From positions 563,001 to 627,000 of the forward strand of contig QRFJ01001016.1 in the NCBI GenBank assembly GCA_006176705.1: a stretch of 64,000 nucleotides of DNA. Direction: 5' to 3'. A program made the position numbers and the translations under genes. Of the stretch, positions 12,008-24,590 are shown one piece after another. The number at the start of each line of letters is the position of its first letter. Positions within the stretch are counted from its first letter, which is position 1. The notes beneath the pieces are model-generated. The model was not told where the DNA came from and made no database searches. It saw only the letters and a list, made by a program, of their open reading frames with translations. Source of the stretch: Cocos nucifera (lineage: Eukaryota; Streptophyta; Magnoliopsida; Arecales; Arecaceae).

Positions 12008-14278
12008 TATTAGATATATGTGCCCTAGAAGTCAGAATTAGCTGACACTTGTAATACACTCTTAGGGATAAAATTATAATTTTGACTATAATCAATAAAA
12101 TAGATTATTTTCTATCACATATGTGTATTTAGTGTCTGTGATATATCCTCTGAGTTAATGGTAATGATAATTTATATTTTCAAGAGTTAAAAATTTAAGA
12201 CATGAATCATCATTATTAACTCATAAAATGCTCCCGACCATAGGATCATCACGAGGATGGTGATTGATCCGAAAGATTGGTGTACAATTGCTTATCTTTA
12301 GTAGATGAGTCTTGAGTCTACGGTGTGGAGACACCAGAGTGAGAGTATAGATACTCGTTAGAGAATGAGGGCACTGAGCGTGACCATCTCGAGTAGTCAT
12401 TAGGAAGTCTACCTTCTCGTCAATGACTGACTCGATGCTGCAGTAGTGTGTCTGGTTCTTTGATCTGAGGTGCATCGGTAGTTCACCTTGAGGGTGTTAT
12501 AGTTTGACTACACCATAACTCGATCTCCTAGCCATTCGAAATCCTGAGGTGTATGTTGGCTATAGCATGTTCATTGTAGGAACTGGATTGCATCAAGATG
12601 GAATCTATCTACCTCGGTGGTAGAGGAGCAGCCCTATGATGATCATGAGAATCAAGTCCAGAAGCCCATGGCCATGGCAGAGTGAAATAATAGAAAGAGT
12701 TTCTATTTAGATTTTCACATTGGACTTGAATCGAATGATTACATCATATGACAGAAACTAGGGTTTGACGAGTTCACCTTAATCCTAATCTGATCGGGGC
12801 TCAAGATAGAAGAACTTAATCACACAGGTAGCTGCACCAAGAGGTTCGCATTCAGCTCTGATGGGTTGCCACCATATACTGCTAGGTGTCACTGGTGGAT
12901 TTTGGGAGCAATTAGAATGATTTAGATGATCGATCATTCTAGCTGTTCGAATCAGAAGAGTTCTGATCCATCGAAAGAAGTTTCGATGATGTCGATGATA
13001 GAGATCATGACATATTTCATTACCATACAGAACTGAATCTAACTGGATCACACAAATAAGAATTTGATTCTGGTGATCATCAATTGAACTGATCCAGTTC
13101 AATTGATCTGAATGAGATTCAATTAGGTTCAAAAAAATTGTGTTAGCACTCGATTGAACCTAACGTTCTTCTTTTCCTATCATAAATAGTTATCCTGACT
13201 GAGTCAAAGAAGTTTATGCTCGATCAGAGACCTTCATTTGATCTAACTGGAGCCTATCCAGATCAAAAAAAGATTATCTTATTTTGTAAGACAATACCTA
13301 CCATTTTTTATTATCTACCATTTCTCATCCTTTGACTTTGGTCAAAAGTTGACCTTTGACTGATCAAATATTGACCATTGATACTTTAACTTCTGTCCAC
13401 ATGTCATGCACCTATTGGAAAGCTGGTGGGAGTTTATCCCCCTGTCAGAAACTGGCAAGGAAGAGGGCACACGCCAAGGGTGGCGTGCACCCAAGCTTGA
13501 GGCGCCCAGAAGTCCCTATTGGATAGAAACTCCATCTCCTTATTGGATTCTAATTAGAATCCTCCTAAGAACCAACTTTGACTAATGTTAGACGCCATCT
13601 AAGGATGAATTCAAGAAACTCTATTTTCACCAATCAGATTTAGATCTGATTTCATAAAGAATTATGATTGGTTGGGATGAAGAGGAGTTGGATCACTCAT
13701 AGTCTATAAATAAGACCCTACGTCCAACTCAAAGAATAGAACAATTCTCTATGCCCCAAGGCTGCCTCTCTCTTCCTCCTCCATGCCAAGTTCATCTTCT
13801 CCCTCTCCTCTCTACATCCATAAAAGTTTGGGATATCAGTTGGTGCAATCTAGGTGAGAGAAAGATGACAGAAAGCTAGAAGACTGCGCTGCTGCAAAGG
13901 ATAACTGTTGATCTTCGAAAGCTGTTTTGAAGATCCTCCAAATCAGATTCAGATTTAATTTTTAGAGACGTGATAGAAAAAAAGAGAATCTCTAAATTCA
14001 GTCCGAGTAGATACTGATAGAGGCCAGGTACTTGTATGGCTAGATCCAGAACCTTTAGCTGCATACAGGATCATCAACGGATAATAGGATTATCCTACAT
14101 CAAGATAAATTAAATCTAATTTAATTTATCTATATTTTATTTTAATTATTAGAATAATAAAAATTAGATCTAAAATATTTTAGATTTGATTTGGATTAAA
14201 GAAAAAAATTTTAAAATATATCTCTTGATCCGATTAGATCTAAACGAACCTAATCTGGAAAATCAGGATTTTCCTTCA
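12008..14278 (+). repeat. 5' LTR of the Ty1/copia element
   Basis: Begins TATTAGATATATGTGCCC, probably a TG start with G changed to A, and ends in CCTTCA two bases before the primer site, giving about 2.27 kb. It contains a TATA box at 13705-13712 (TATAAATA) and an apparent transcribed leader (TCTCTATGCCCC and CT-rich words after 13750). No gene lies within it. Confidence 0.7.
13705..13712 (+). promoter_or_regulatory. TATA box in the copia LTR
   Basis: TATAAATA in an otherwise moderately GC context about 570 bases before the LTR end, as expected for the U3/R boundary. Confidence 0.6.
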
Positions 14279-14280
14279 AC

Positions 14281-14294
14281 TGACATCAGAGCCA
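14281..14294 (+). promoter_or_regulatory. Primer binding site of the copia element
   Basis: TGACATCAGAGCCA resembles TGGTATCAGAGCC, the usual complement of the initiator tRNA-Met 3' end, with two differences. It starts two bases after the LTR end. Confidence 0.7.
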
Positions 14295-16310
14295 AGATTC
14301 TAAAGTATTTAGATCTACTTTTAAATTTATTTTAATATAAAAATAAGTAATTTTCAGATGTCACATGAGATGTGATCAGATCTGAAATCAGAAAAATTAA
14401 AATTAAATAATTTGGATCTAAGATTAGAAAATATGCATGACTAGTTCTAAAATAGAATAGTTCTATAGAATAGTCTTGCATGTTTATAATTTAATTTGAT
14501 TAAATCATATTTTAGATTTATTTATTTACTATTTTTTGATATTATAATTATTATAATAATATCTAAAAAATAGTAAATAAAAATTATTTAATTTTAATAT
14601 CATATGAGATATGATTGATGCATGTCTAGACTAGTTGTAGAATAGTTCTACATAGTTGTCTAGATTAGAGTTTATTTTGATAAGATCAATTTAAATCTAA
14701 TTTTTTAGATTATTATGAGATAATTTAGATCTAAAAACATGCATGATTCGATACATGAGATGTATGCAAAATATGCCATGATTAGATCTAATTTATATAT
14801 GAGATATATGATATAGATCTAAAACTATTTTGTAGTATTGCATGTTCCTGATTAAGGCGTTCCTCTTGGCCGTCCGGTCATAAGAATGAAGAAGGATTTA
14901 AAGGCCCTCTCCTTCCATTCCGATGGGGTGTTCTTATGATGTGTAGGGGTGCTGCGTGTTCGTCCTTAATCAAAAACCAAAACTTACTTTCTGCAAAACC
15001 CTAGATCCTGAAACCCTAAGATTTATTGTGCATATTTTATTTATGAACCCTACTTAATTAAGAATTAAGATTATGGAATATTAATTAGGTCTAAAATTGA
15101 GAATTTTAGATCTAAGACATATTCATAATACTGGGTTCGGGCTTGGGTAGCTCAATTAGGTCTAAGCGGTTGATCAAACCAAATCAAGAGTTGGTTAGAT
15201 GGGATCAATAATGCTTAAATTGACCAGCCTAATAGGATTAAGTCTGGGTCAAGATCGAGTCACGATCAAGCAAGACCTAATTAGGCTCAGAGGTTAGAGT
15301 CTGGATTGTAGGCTAACCCAATTGGTTCTGGCTCAACAATTTGGTGTCTAAGGTAAGTTTGGCACATACGACCGACTGATTTTTAATTGGAAGCTACTCG
15401 ACCTGAATGCGTTCTTGTACGAGTTAATGGCATATTCCTTCCACCGGTCTCACTTACCTGGCCATATCTGTTGACACAGTTCTGATTTGAGGTGGTCAAT
15501 AATCTAAGAGCTAACCCATGCCACTAGGTTAGTCATAATTGTTATGACTATGATAAGTCTAGTTTAATGAGACCTAAATCAATTCTTCCTAAGAAAAGAT
15601 TAAGTCTGAGGTCTTCCACCATTATAGATGTGCGGGCCCTTTCCGGGGATTGATTGTTCTTGGCTGGATATAGTGGCTCAGTTGCATCGAAAAGATGCAA
15701 CCATGTCTATTAGGCATTGGATGCTATGGGCTGGAGGATGAGTTGAGCTCAATATTTTGGATATGATGAGAGACTCAATTAGAAATCCAGTCTGTGCAAA
15801 TGGTGAGTCTAACTTAACTAAGGAGTGGATCAATATTTTGGATATGGTGAGATTCATGAATTAGATATCAAGTTTGGATGCACCATAATTAGAGAATCAT
15901 TGAACAAGAGTTGTTCACTCATTGGCTAATCCATCACCAATAACTATTAGGTGAGGTGATAAGTCAGTTGGTGAGACCGCATCACCCACTAGAAATCATT
16001 AATCGTGAAGATTTTTGCATCTCTACAGAGGAAGTGTAGGGATCCAAAAAAATAGTAGGAGCTAATTTTTTTAAAAATAAAATTTCTAAATAAATTGGTC
16101 AAGTCATAATTATAGTATCTAACTAGAATCTTTGACTCTCTACAGAAAAATATTTGCATCCAACCATTAACACGTATCCTGAATACATATAGACTGACCG
16201 GATCCAATTATAAAAATTATCTTAGGAACTATAAAATTATTTTAGATTTTGAGAAGTTAACCCATGTATTGGACTAGGACCCTCCCACCTTACCAACCCA
16301 TCCATCCACT
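14295..16310 (+). other. Non-coding spacer of the copia element (gag not recognisable)
   Basis: About 2 kb without a usable reading frame. It holds a pair of near-identical words (AATATTTTGGATATGRTGAG at about 15751 and 15832) and a segment at 14860-14985 bounded by TTAAGGCGTTCC and CGTCCTTAATC. Gag should lie here but cannot be identified. Confidence 0.45.
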
Positions 16311-16319
16311 AAATAGATC

Positions 16320-18240
16320 TTCTTATCTTAGTACATACTGATGTGTGTGGTCCATTTGATGTGCTGACTAGAGATAATTTTATCTACTTCATTATCTTTA
16401 TCGATGATCTGTCTACGTATGGGTATGTATATCCTATGAGACACAAGTCTGAAGCTTTTAAAAAGTTCAAAGAATTCAGAAATAAAGTAGAAAAATAAAC
16501 TGAAAAATTCATTAAGGTTCTTCGATCAGATCAAAGAGGTGAATACCTTAGCCAAAAATTTCTAGACTATCTCAAAAAAAAATACATAGTCTCTCAATGG
16601 ACTCCACCAGGAATACCTCAACTCAATGAAATTTCAGAACGAAGAAATCAGACTCTATTGGATATGGTCCGATCCATGATGAGCTTCACAGACCTTCCTG
16701 ATTTTCTTTGGAGATACTTATTATAAACTTCAATTTATTTACTGAATGGTCCGATCCATGGTAAGAAATCAAGTCTGAATCATCTCAAAATTTGAGATTG
16801 TCCGACTCATGTTAAAAGATAACAAGCGGATAAGTTAGAGTTTAGATCCTTCAGAGCTCGATTTATAGGATATCCTAAAGAGTCATTAGGATACTATTTC
16901 TACATTCCAAAAGACCATAATGTGATTGTGAGTCAACATGCCATCTTTCTTGAAAATAGTTTATTCAAGATAGTGGCATTAGAAAGCAGATTAAACTTGA
17001 TGAGAAAGTCTCACAAGTACAACGAGCTAAGGATCAATTGGAACCAAATTAGGTTGAGCCAATAAGAATACTACCTCCTCCACCTCGTAGATCGAAAAGA
17101 ATTTTTCATCCCCCTAAAAGATACTTAGGTATTATTTCAGAGAAAGTAGAAAAAATGTTCCTCGTAGGTAATGGTGCTCATGGTGATGATCCCAAAACCT
17201 ACAACGAGGCGATATCAGATATTGACTCTAAGAAATGGCTAGAGGCAATGCAGTCAGAAATTGACTCGATGCACTCAAACCAAGTCTGGACCTTGGTAGA
17301 TCCACCAGAAGGTATAGTACCTATTGAATGTAAATGGATCTTCAAGAGAAAGATTGGTGCAGATGAAAATGTGGAGACATTCAAGGACTAGACTAGTGGC
17401 AAAAGGATTATAGTCAATGCGAAGGCATTGACTATCAGGATATCTTTTTTCCAGTGGATATGCTAACATCCATCCGCATATTGCTTGCCGTTGCAGCCTA
17501 TTTCAATTATGAAATATGGTAAATGGACGTGAAAATAGCATTCTTAAATGGATATCTTGATGAAGATATCTATATGAAACAGCCACTAGATTTCACATCC
17601 AGTGATACTAATAATAAGGTTTGCAAGCTGCAAAGACCCATATATGGACTTAAGCAAGCATCTCAAAGCTGGAACACTCGTTTCAATGATGTGATCAAAA
17701 TATTTTGGTTTCATCAAAAATAAAGAAAAATCGTGTATCTTCAAAAAGGTCAGTAGGAGTGCTATTATCTTTCTCGTATTGTACGTGAATGACATCCTCC
17801 TTATTGAAAATGATATTTTCATGTTGACGATAGTTAAAATATAGTTGTCCAAAGAATTCTTCATGAAAGACCTAGGTGAAGCATCCTTTATTCTAGGAAT
17901 TAAGGTCTATAGGGATAGACCGAATAGGATGCCAGGACTTTCACAGAAGATGTACATAGAGAAAGTACTAAAGAGGTTTAGTATGGAAAACTCTAAGAGG
18001 GGATTAATATCCTTCAGACATGGTATTCATCTTTCCAAGAAGATGTGCCCTAGCACATCTGAGGAAATAGAATACATGAGCAACATCCCTTATGCTTCTG
18101 CAATAGGGAGCCTTATATATGCCATGCTATGTACACGATCTGATATAGCCCATGCTGTGAGTGTCACAAACAGATATCAATCAAATCTAGATGAAGAACA
18201 CTAGACTTCTGTGAAATGTATCCTTAAGTACTTCTGTGAG
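16320..18240 (+). pseudogene. Ty1/copia integrase-reverse transcriptase remnant
   Basis: Integrase core at about 16330-16760: HTDVCGPFDV, then LRSDQRGEY, then PQLNEISERRNQT, giving the D-D-E positions. The variable linker and a YLGIISEKVE segment follow near 17125. Reverse transcriptase runs 17190-18205: WLEAMQSEIDSM, CKWIFKRKIG, the MDVKIAFLNG active-site aspartate at about 17524, PIYGLKQA, and LYVNDILL at about 17778, where the second catalytic aspartate pair reads ND. It continues to PYASAIGSLIYAMLCTRSDI at about 18090. Several stops (about 16497, 17389, 17519, 17721) and frameshifts break the frame. Confidence 0.92.
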
Positions 18241-18263
18241 TGTCACAAGCAGATATCACTTTC

Positions 18264-19373
18264 TCCATTTTCCTCGTGGACATACTGACATGTATCTCCT
18301 TCCCTCTCTTTGCCCTTCTCTAGCCTACTAAGGTAATATGAATTAGGCTTCGGAGGATCCTCCACCAAAAACCTCCCAGCAAATAGACTTCCTCTATTTA
18401 TGGTATCTCGAGGTGCTCTAGGATATTGAAGCAAAAATCTAGCTATTATCAACTGCATCAAGATCACCAACTGGTGATTTGAGTCACCAGTTTGTCCCTT
18501 CCAACTCTCTAGCTCATTGACCTAAGTGATATCGATTCTTAGGGGCACCACATCCTATGCTCGCACCTACATTTCAACAGTGATAGAAGCCCTTCCCCTA
18601 TCAGTGATAATAATTATAATACTTTTAGGGCCATTTGGTTGAGGATAATTTGGCATGAAAAAATAGTTTTCATGTCAGATTATCATGTTTGATATGAAAA
18701 GTGAAAGAGAGATGGTAAAAAAAATTGATGGGCCCATGCTTATTTTTCGAAAAGAGAAGATAAAATAAATACTATGGAGGGATTAATATTTGACAAATTT
18801 TCGAGTGATAGTAATTCATATTTGATAAAAATATCTTCAATAAAGCTGCATATATAATCATTGACTTTATTCTAATGTCCTTCAAAAATTATTCAATAAA
18901 GAGCTTTTGTAAAAAAATTAAGATGGAGATGGCATTATACAAAAAGTTATATAATTATAGTCATCATATAAAAACTAATTAAAAATGATAATATTATTCT
19001 AGTATTAAAAATTATTTTATATTGAGAAGTTATTTATAAATTTTGTCATATTTTTATATAGAATTATCTTCAATCAAACATAATAATCTTTTTTCGGTAT
19101 CATTCTCTGAAGTAATTTTTTTATCAATCAAATATAGTAAAAATTATTTTTCTTCATAATTATTTTTTTAGATAAATAATTTTTAAAAATTATTAGATTA
19201 TTGAAATAATCTGATATATATTCCAACCAAATGGATTCTCGATTTTTTTCTTAAAAAGATGGTTCCGTGGTTGCATACAATCCCATTGGGCAATTCATCA
19301 GGCAGCATTCCAACTTATTTCAAGGAATCACAAATGATCTCTCAAGCGTGAAGATCTCACTCAAGCATAAGGG
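18264..19373. repeat. 1.1 kb direct repeat, copy 2
   Basis: Second copy of 10780-11895, directly after the copia truncation point. At its left junction the 24-base word TGTGAGTGTCACAARCAGATATCA occurs twice about 78 bases apart (18157 and 18235), once in RT and once at the join. At its right end it leaves the copy-1 sequence after GGGAAGA. Confidence 0.9.
18628..19238. mobile_element. MITE-like element, copy 2
   Basis: Same element as at 11145-11747, carried along in the 1.1 kb repeat. Ends GGGCCATTTGGTTG and CCAACCAAATGGATTC. Confidence 0.5.
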
Positions 19374-19597
19374 AAGAAGAATTATTTTTGATCAGGGTTA
19401 AAGGAGGACTAACTTGTCAAAATTTCTTAAAACAAAATTTAACACCAGTAGAAATAATTTCAAAATAATTGTCATTATATGTATACATTTGGCTGTCTAT
19501 CGCCCTTGTTAAATAACTGGAAGGTCAAAATATTCCTCAGTCCATCCTCTTACCGTCCTACTACCACGGATCGCACAAGTATTTTTTAGGTTGAAGC

Positions 19598-19665
19598 GAT
19601 TAGCATAACGGTAAACTCTTGCCTTGAAATTTATCATTTGAATACTAATATTACCCGAATGAGTT
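19598..19665 (+). mobile_element. SINE-like tRNA-derived fragment (weak)
   Basis: TAGCATAACGG fits the RNA polymerase III box A consensus, followed by TAAACTCTTGCCTTG and, about 30 bases on, a degenerate box B (ATTTGAATAC). The wording resembles the 5' heads of plant tRNA-derived SINEs. No tail or target duplication was identified. Confidence 0.4.
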
Positions 19666-19669
19666 GGCC

Positions 19670-21034
19670 AAGGCTGTCTTCTTCTTCTTGTTTTTTCCCC
19701 CTCTTGTCGGTGAGGAAGCTTTGTGCTTTTGTTAGAGCACAACTCCAAGTCTCGAACGGGTGTAACCATCTGATAGCTGGGATAATTTCCAAGTAAAAGA
19801 ATCTTATTTTTGCGTCCTATCCCAGATCCAAATCTTTGCTTTTTCTTTTTGTCTTTTTAGTAATTAATCCTTGCCTTCCTTTGCTGGTGCTCAATGCCAT
19901 GCCAATGCGACGACCAACTTCAAATCAATGCCAGTTGAAACACTCTTCAGGTTACCTGTAATTTAGATAAAAATATGCCGTCAAAATGGTCTTTTGGACC
20001 GAGAGCATTAGAGTAATTTTGTCATTATGACACCTGAGGGAAATGTGTTGTCTTTATTTTGTCGTTTTCTTATTCCTAAACCAAGCATAGCCTAAATTTA
20101 AAGAATCTAAACAGAAATCCAACTTCAACTAGAATATCTATCCTAAAGCCGGATAAGGCCTGGTCTTTGTGACAGGTTAATTTTCGCCACCCCAACATGT
20201 CCATCTCGTACTTTTATTCTTGAATAAGTTACATGTCAGATTTGTAGCAAAATCATATAATGATGTGAAGAATAAATACGCTGGATGTCGGTTAAATACG
20301 AGCCATGTACAGCAAGATGGCCGAGGTAATTCACAAGCATTGGTGGCTAAAATAAGCCATGAGGCTGTTGGGTTGTGGCAAAACTAATAACAGATTTAGG
20401 TGGTTGATGAGGCTGTGAAGATGCACCAACAGGGTCAGAGTTTTGTACGGGGTTTGGACTTTGGGGTGGGGGAATTCCGTCTGTGGGAAGCGGATGGAGA
20501 CTTCCCACATGCCGTGGGGATTGAAATGAGAGGGATGGGTTAATATATGGACAAATCTTGCAATTTATAATATATAAATCAGACGTACTGCACGGTCTGC
20601 TGGTCTAAATTGCAATTTATTCCATGGGCACGGTTTACGTTCCCACACGGTTCTTCCCGGCGGAGAGCCTTGTCCACATTGCGCACCAAATACAGAGCTT
20701 AATATGAGGTCGAACGTATATCACATATGGATCCTAAGAGGATCCAAGCGGATATGTATTAATTAGATCCGTGGAACTCCTTAAATTATAAATTGAAATT
20801 TTTACTTTTTAGTGCAATTCACATTTCCTCAGAATTAACTTACTTTTTGCTTATTTTTGTACATTTTGCGTCTAACAACCAAATACCGAATTCCTATAAA
20901 AAGTTCTTTGACTAGCATTAAAAGTTTTGTCGTCCATTCGAAAAGGGAAAATGGTCATGTCCTGGTGATGAAATCGCATGGTTGTCCCCAGTCTCATCAC
21001 CGTGCTACCGAACCTAACGCCCATGCGGCGGGCC

Positions 21035-21038
<4 letters not shown>
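19670..21038. other. Intergenic, nothing recognised
   Basis: No gene-like frame. Short frames only; moderate base composition near 20390-20700. A tRNA-like word set (TTCGAGACTT near 19750, minus strand) was seen but is too weak to call. Confidence 0.4.

Positions 21039-21096
<58 letters not shown>
21039..21096. repeat. (AT)n microsatellite
   Basis: About 29 uninterrupted AT dinucleotides, with a shorter ATATATATATCTATA run at 21154-21172. Confidence 0.98.
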
Positions 21097-21098
<2 letters not shown>

Positions 21099-21469
21099 AA
21101 TGTGGAAGAAGTAAGGTACTTCTTCCATATAAATTAATTAATTTAAAGTAAGTATATATATATATATCTATAAAAGAAAAAAAAATAAAATCAGAAAAGA
21201 TGTATAAAAAGAGAAAAAAAAATTAAGATGAAGCTAAGAAGAATTGATGTCCTCTTGCTTTAGGTTTGTAAATTGGTTGCTGCTGAGCTTGTACTCGATC
21301 TCCAACCCTGTTGATGGATTCCACGTGCATTCAACATTATTAAATATTTGGAAGCGAGGCCCCCTCTCCATTGCACCCTCGTGCATGCGCCTGTGTCATG
21401 CTATTCATTTCTCGAGCTCCACGAACATGGACTAAATAGATCGATGTAGGTCTAGATAACCGAAGGACC

Positions 21470-21570
21470 AAGATGAACAAGGATATCCATGAGCATTGCT
21501 TGATTTCTGGAGACCATGACGCTATTGCAAACATGGACAATCTGACCCATATGAAGCAGGACATATGAAA
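21470..21570. repeat. Short duplicated segment (partner 50655-50730)
   Basis: Shares GCTTGATTTCTGGAGACCATGACGC-type sequence and GACAATCTGACCCA/AACAATCCGACCCA with 50655-50730. Another sign that flank DNA has been copied within the window. Confidence 0.6.
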
Positions 21571-21599
21571 CTATCTAGGGCAATATAACTTACATTAAG

Positions 21600-22020
21600 A
21601 TGTAGCTATTGATGTTTTGATCTTTGAAACTAGCCTGACTGTAATCACAAGAAGATCCGGCGTGCTCCTCATTGCCCACAAGTAGCATCTTGATTTTGTC
21701 CAACCTAACTTTGAATATTTCTGACAGGAACGATCTCATAGGCATTTTTAGATGAGTTAGGGATCAAGCCTGTAAGTATCATTTTATAACATGTCTCACT
21801 CATGGTATTAGAGTCAGTCATTGGGATTAAGATAGGCATTATATCCACTGCGATTACGTAGAATTAAACTTTATCACAACCACCATAAAATATTTCTATC
21901 GAAGGGAGTCCAAATCAAATTAAGATAATTAAAACAAATCTTAAATGTATGTTAGTATGGGCCATATCCAGATGAATTTAATTGGATAAATTCCAACATT
22001 CTCCCATCTGACCCAACCTA
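21600..22020 (-). mobile_element. Ty1/copia 3' end remnant: polypurine tract and LTR start
   Basis: On the minus strand GTCAGATGGGAGAA is followed by TGTTGGAATTTATCC (about 22010 to 21980). A GGGAGAA tract next to TGTTGG is a common copia polypurine tract/LTR junction in plants. The LTR would run leftwards, but its end is not defined. The Tat-type element at 22178 lies just outside it. Confidence 0.45.
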
Positions 22021-22177
22021 ATACAATCATCTTTATTTTAATTATTTAAAATATTTTAAAAAGCATTAATATAATTTATCTGGATTTGTCGATTGAAAGT
22101 TGATGTGGATACACATTTAAACACTTATCCTTCCATAAAATATAGGATATGTATTGTATAATTTCTTATAAAGTAAT

Positions 22178-23065
22178 TGTTGGTGCAGAAACTGGTTGTC
22201 GTCGGAGGTCACTGGAGTCGAGGCTGCTGAGGTCGTCGTCGGAGACCTACAAAATAGAGTCCCGTCCGGAGTCGGTGGGGGGTGGCTCCGGCAGGACCCT
22301 CCGACGCTCAAGTCAGCTCTGGCCAACAGGAATGGAGTGCTCGGGAATGAGTTCCGGAGCTTAGAGAAGAAGAGGAGAACTTAGAGATCAGAGAGATTAG
22401 AGTTAGCGTATCTGGAAGGGTCCTTTTTATAGCGAAGCTTGATGGTGACAGCTGCAGCCGCGTGCTGGCGGGCTACTCGAGGTTCGATGGAGCCAGTCTC
22501 ATGGAAAGATGCCGTGTGCGGCGGGTTGATGGTGACAGCCATCGCCGCCTCATAGCGGATCGCTATCACTCGCGGTGGACTGATGATGATGGCTGCAGAG
22601 CTTGCGGTGGACTGATGGTGATGGCCGCAGAGCCAGTCGAATGAAGGGTTGAAGGCCTTCATCGTGTGCCCATTTCGGAGAAGTTCGGGCTCCTGAAGAG
22701 GAAGCTTAGAGGGAGTTCGGCTCTCATAGGCGTCTGGCTGGAGGTATGCAGTTAAGGCTCGTCCGCTGAGGAGTTCGACCGCTGGAAATCCGAAGCTCGG
22801 CCGTTGAAGAGTTCAGCTGGCTGTTGGACTTCGACTGAGGCTCGATCGCTGTGAAGTTCGGGGAGCTCAGCCGCTAGGCAGTTCAACCGCTGGGGGTTCG
22901 GCCGAAGCCCGACTGCTTGGAGTCCAAGGAGCTCGGGCGCTAAGTAGTTCGGCCGACTGTAGGAGTTTGGCTAAGACCTGTCCGTCGAAACTCTTCCACG
23001 GCTACAGGTTGCATTAGGCCGAGCATCGAGCTAAACTTCGGTGGGAGCAGGATTTATCCCCAATA
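22178..23065 (-). repeat. Left LTR (3' LTR in element orientation)
   Basis: 888 bases, TGTTGGTGCAGAAACTGG to GATTTATCCCCAATA. The end is AATA where the other LTR has AACA, a single transition. Minus-strand TATAAAAA at 22424-22431. Contains GAGTTCGACCGCTGG-like short repeats at 22740-22960. Confidence 0.9.
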
Positions 23066-23082
23066 CTAGCCCCTCCACTCTC
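23066..23082 (-). promoter_or_regulatory. Polypurine tract of the Tat-type element
   Basis: Minus-strand GAGAGTGGAGGGGCTAG directly abuts the left LTR, as expected for plus-strand priming. The related element at 59345 has ATTCCTCCATTCTCGAG on the plus strand at the same position. Confidence 0.7.
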
Positions 23083-23389
23083 GAGTTCGAAAATCGAAGA
23101 AAGTGCAGGAAAGGCGACTGTCGAAGTCTTCCTCTGAGCTCTGAGCTGGCCTAGGTCGAAGCTCGGAGGAGATCTCATCTTCAGCCGAGGTTGAGGGGGC
23201 TTCGTCCACTACGATCGAAGCCAGAGGTTGCGCTCCTCGGGGGCGACATTGTCTCCTACAGTCGAGGTTGACACTATAGCTTTCTCTAGCCGAGGTCGAA
23301 GTTGAAGCTCTCCAATCGAGGTTGATACGGTTGCTTTCTCCAGCCGAGGCTGAAGCTGAAACTCTCCAGCCGAGGTTGTCACGGTCGCT

Positions 23390-24590
23390 CGGGAGAGATC
23401 TTATATCTAGTCGAGGTTGATGCTCGCATTAGGATGAGGTTCTCCTCCTGTTCCTAACCGAGGTTGTCCACAGTCGCTCGGGAGAGATCTTATCTCTAGC
23501 CGAGATTGTCAACAGTTACTCGGAAGAGATCTTATCTCTAGCCGAGGTTGACTCGGTCGCTTGAGAGAGATCTTATCTCTGGCCAAAGTGGTTGCTCGGG
23601 AGAAATCTCATCTCTGATCGAGATTGCTTTTCGGGAGAGATCTTATCTCTGGTCGAACTGCTCGAAAGAGATCTTATCTCTAGCCGAGGTGGTTGCTCGG
23701 GAGAGATCTCATCTCTAGCCGAGGTTGCTTTTTGGGAGAGATCTTATCTCTGGCCGAACAGCTCGGGAGAGATCTTATCTCTAGTCGAGGTTGCTTTTTG
23801 GAAGAGATCTTATCTCTGGTCGAACTGCTCGGGAGAGATCTTATCTCTAGCCGAGGTGGTTGCTCGAGAGAGATCTTATCTCTGACCGAGGTTGCTTTTC
23901 GGGAGAGATCTTATCTCTGGCCGAACTGCTCGGGAGAGATCTTATCTCTAGCCGAGGTTACTTTTTGGGAGAGATCTTATCTCTGACCGAACTGCTCGGG
24001 AGAGATCTTATCTTTAGCCGAGGTGGTTGCTCGGGAGAGATCTCATCTCTGGCCGAGGTTGCTTTTCGGAAGAGATCTTATCTCTGGCCGAACTGCTCGG
24101 AGAGATCTTATCTCTAGCCGAGGTTGCTTTTCGGAAGAGATCTTATCTCTGACCGAACTGCTCGGGAAGAGATCTTATCTCTAGTCGAGGTGGTTGCTCG
24201 GAAGAGATCTCATCTCTGACCGAGGTTGCTTTTCGAGAGAGATCTTATCTCTGGCCGAACTGCTCGGGAGAGATCTTATCTCTAGCCGAGGTGGTTGCTC
24301 GGGAGAGATCTTATCTCTGGCCGAGATTGTCAACGGTCGCTCGAAAGAGATCTTATCTCTAGCCGAGGTTGATGCTCGCGTTAGGATGAGGTTCTCCTCC
24401 TATTCCTAACCGAGGTTGCCCACAGTCGCTCGGAAGAGATCTTATCTCTAGCCGAGGTTGTCAACGGTCGCTCGGGAGAGATCTTATCTCTAGCCGAGGT
24501 TGACTCGATCGCTCGGGAGAGATCTTATCTCGGGCCGAGGTTGTTGCTTGCGTTAGGACGAGGTTCTCCTCCTGTTCCTAACGGGCTATT
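23390..24590. repeat. Minisatellite of about 30-35 base units with a palindromic core
   Basis: Some 35 units of the form GCTCGGGAGAGATCTTATCTCTAGCC-GAGGTTG (shown in two parts, lightly varied). Each unit has the hairpin-capable core AGAGAT-CTT-ATCTCT, including a BglII site. Some units alternate with a GGTGCTTTTCGG variant. Three interspersed copies of GTTAGGATGAGGTTCTCC occur near 23430, 24380 and 24555. Reading frames across the array are repeat artefacts. Confidence 0.95.

Larger units (their letters stand above)
12008..18240 (+). mobile_element. Ty1/copia retrotransposon, 3'-truncated
   Basis: Order: 5' LTR (12008-14278), tRNA-Met-type primer binding site, long non-coding spacer, decayed integrase and reverse transcriptase. 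The element breaks off within or just after the RT/RNase H region near 18240 and is joined directly to a copy of the left flank (18264 on). No RNase H end, polypurine tract or 3' LTR follows, so the element is immobile. Confidence 0.85.

Noticed and set aside
19735..19790. tRNA gene candidate on the minus strand (TTCGAGAC box B-like word)
   Set aside because: No cloverleaf can be formed and box A is poor.
23592..24409. Overlapping open frames rich in RDLIS, GEILSL and AEV repeats
   Set aside because: They follow the minisatellite unit in whichever frame happens to be open, have no start context, and run opposite to the element's own transcription direction.
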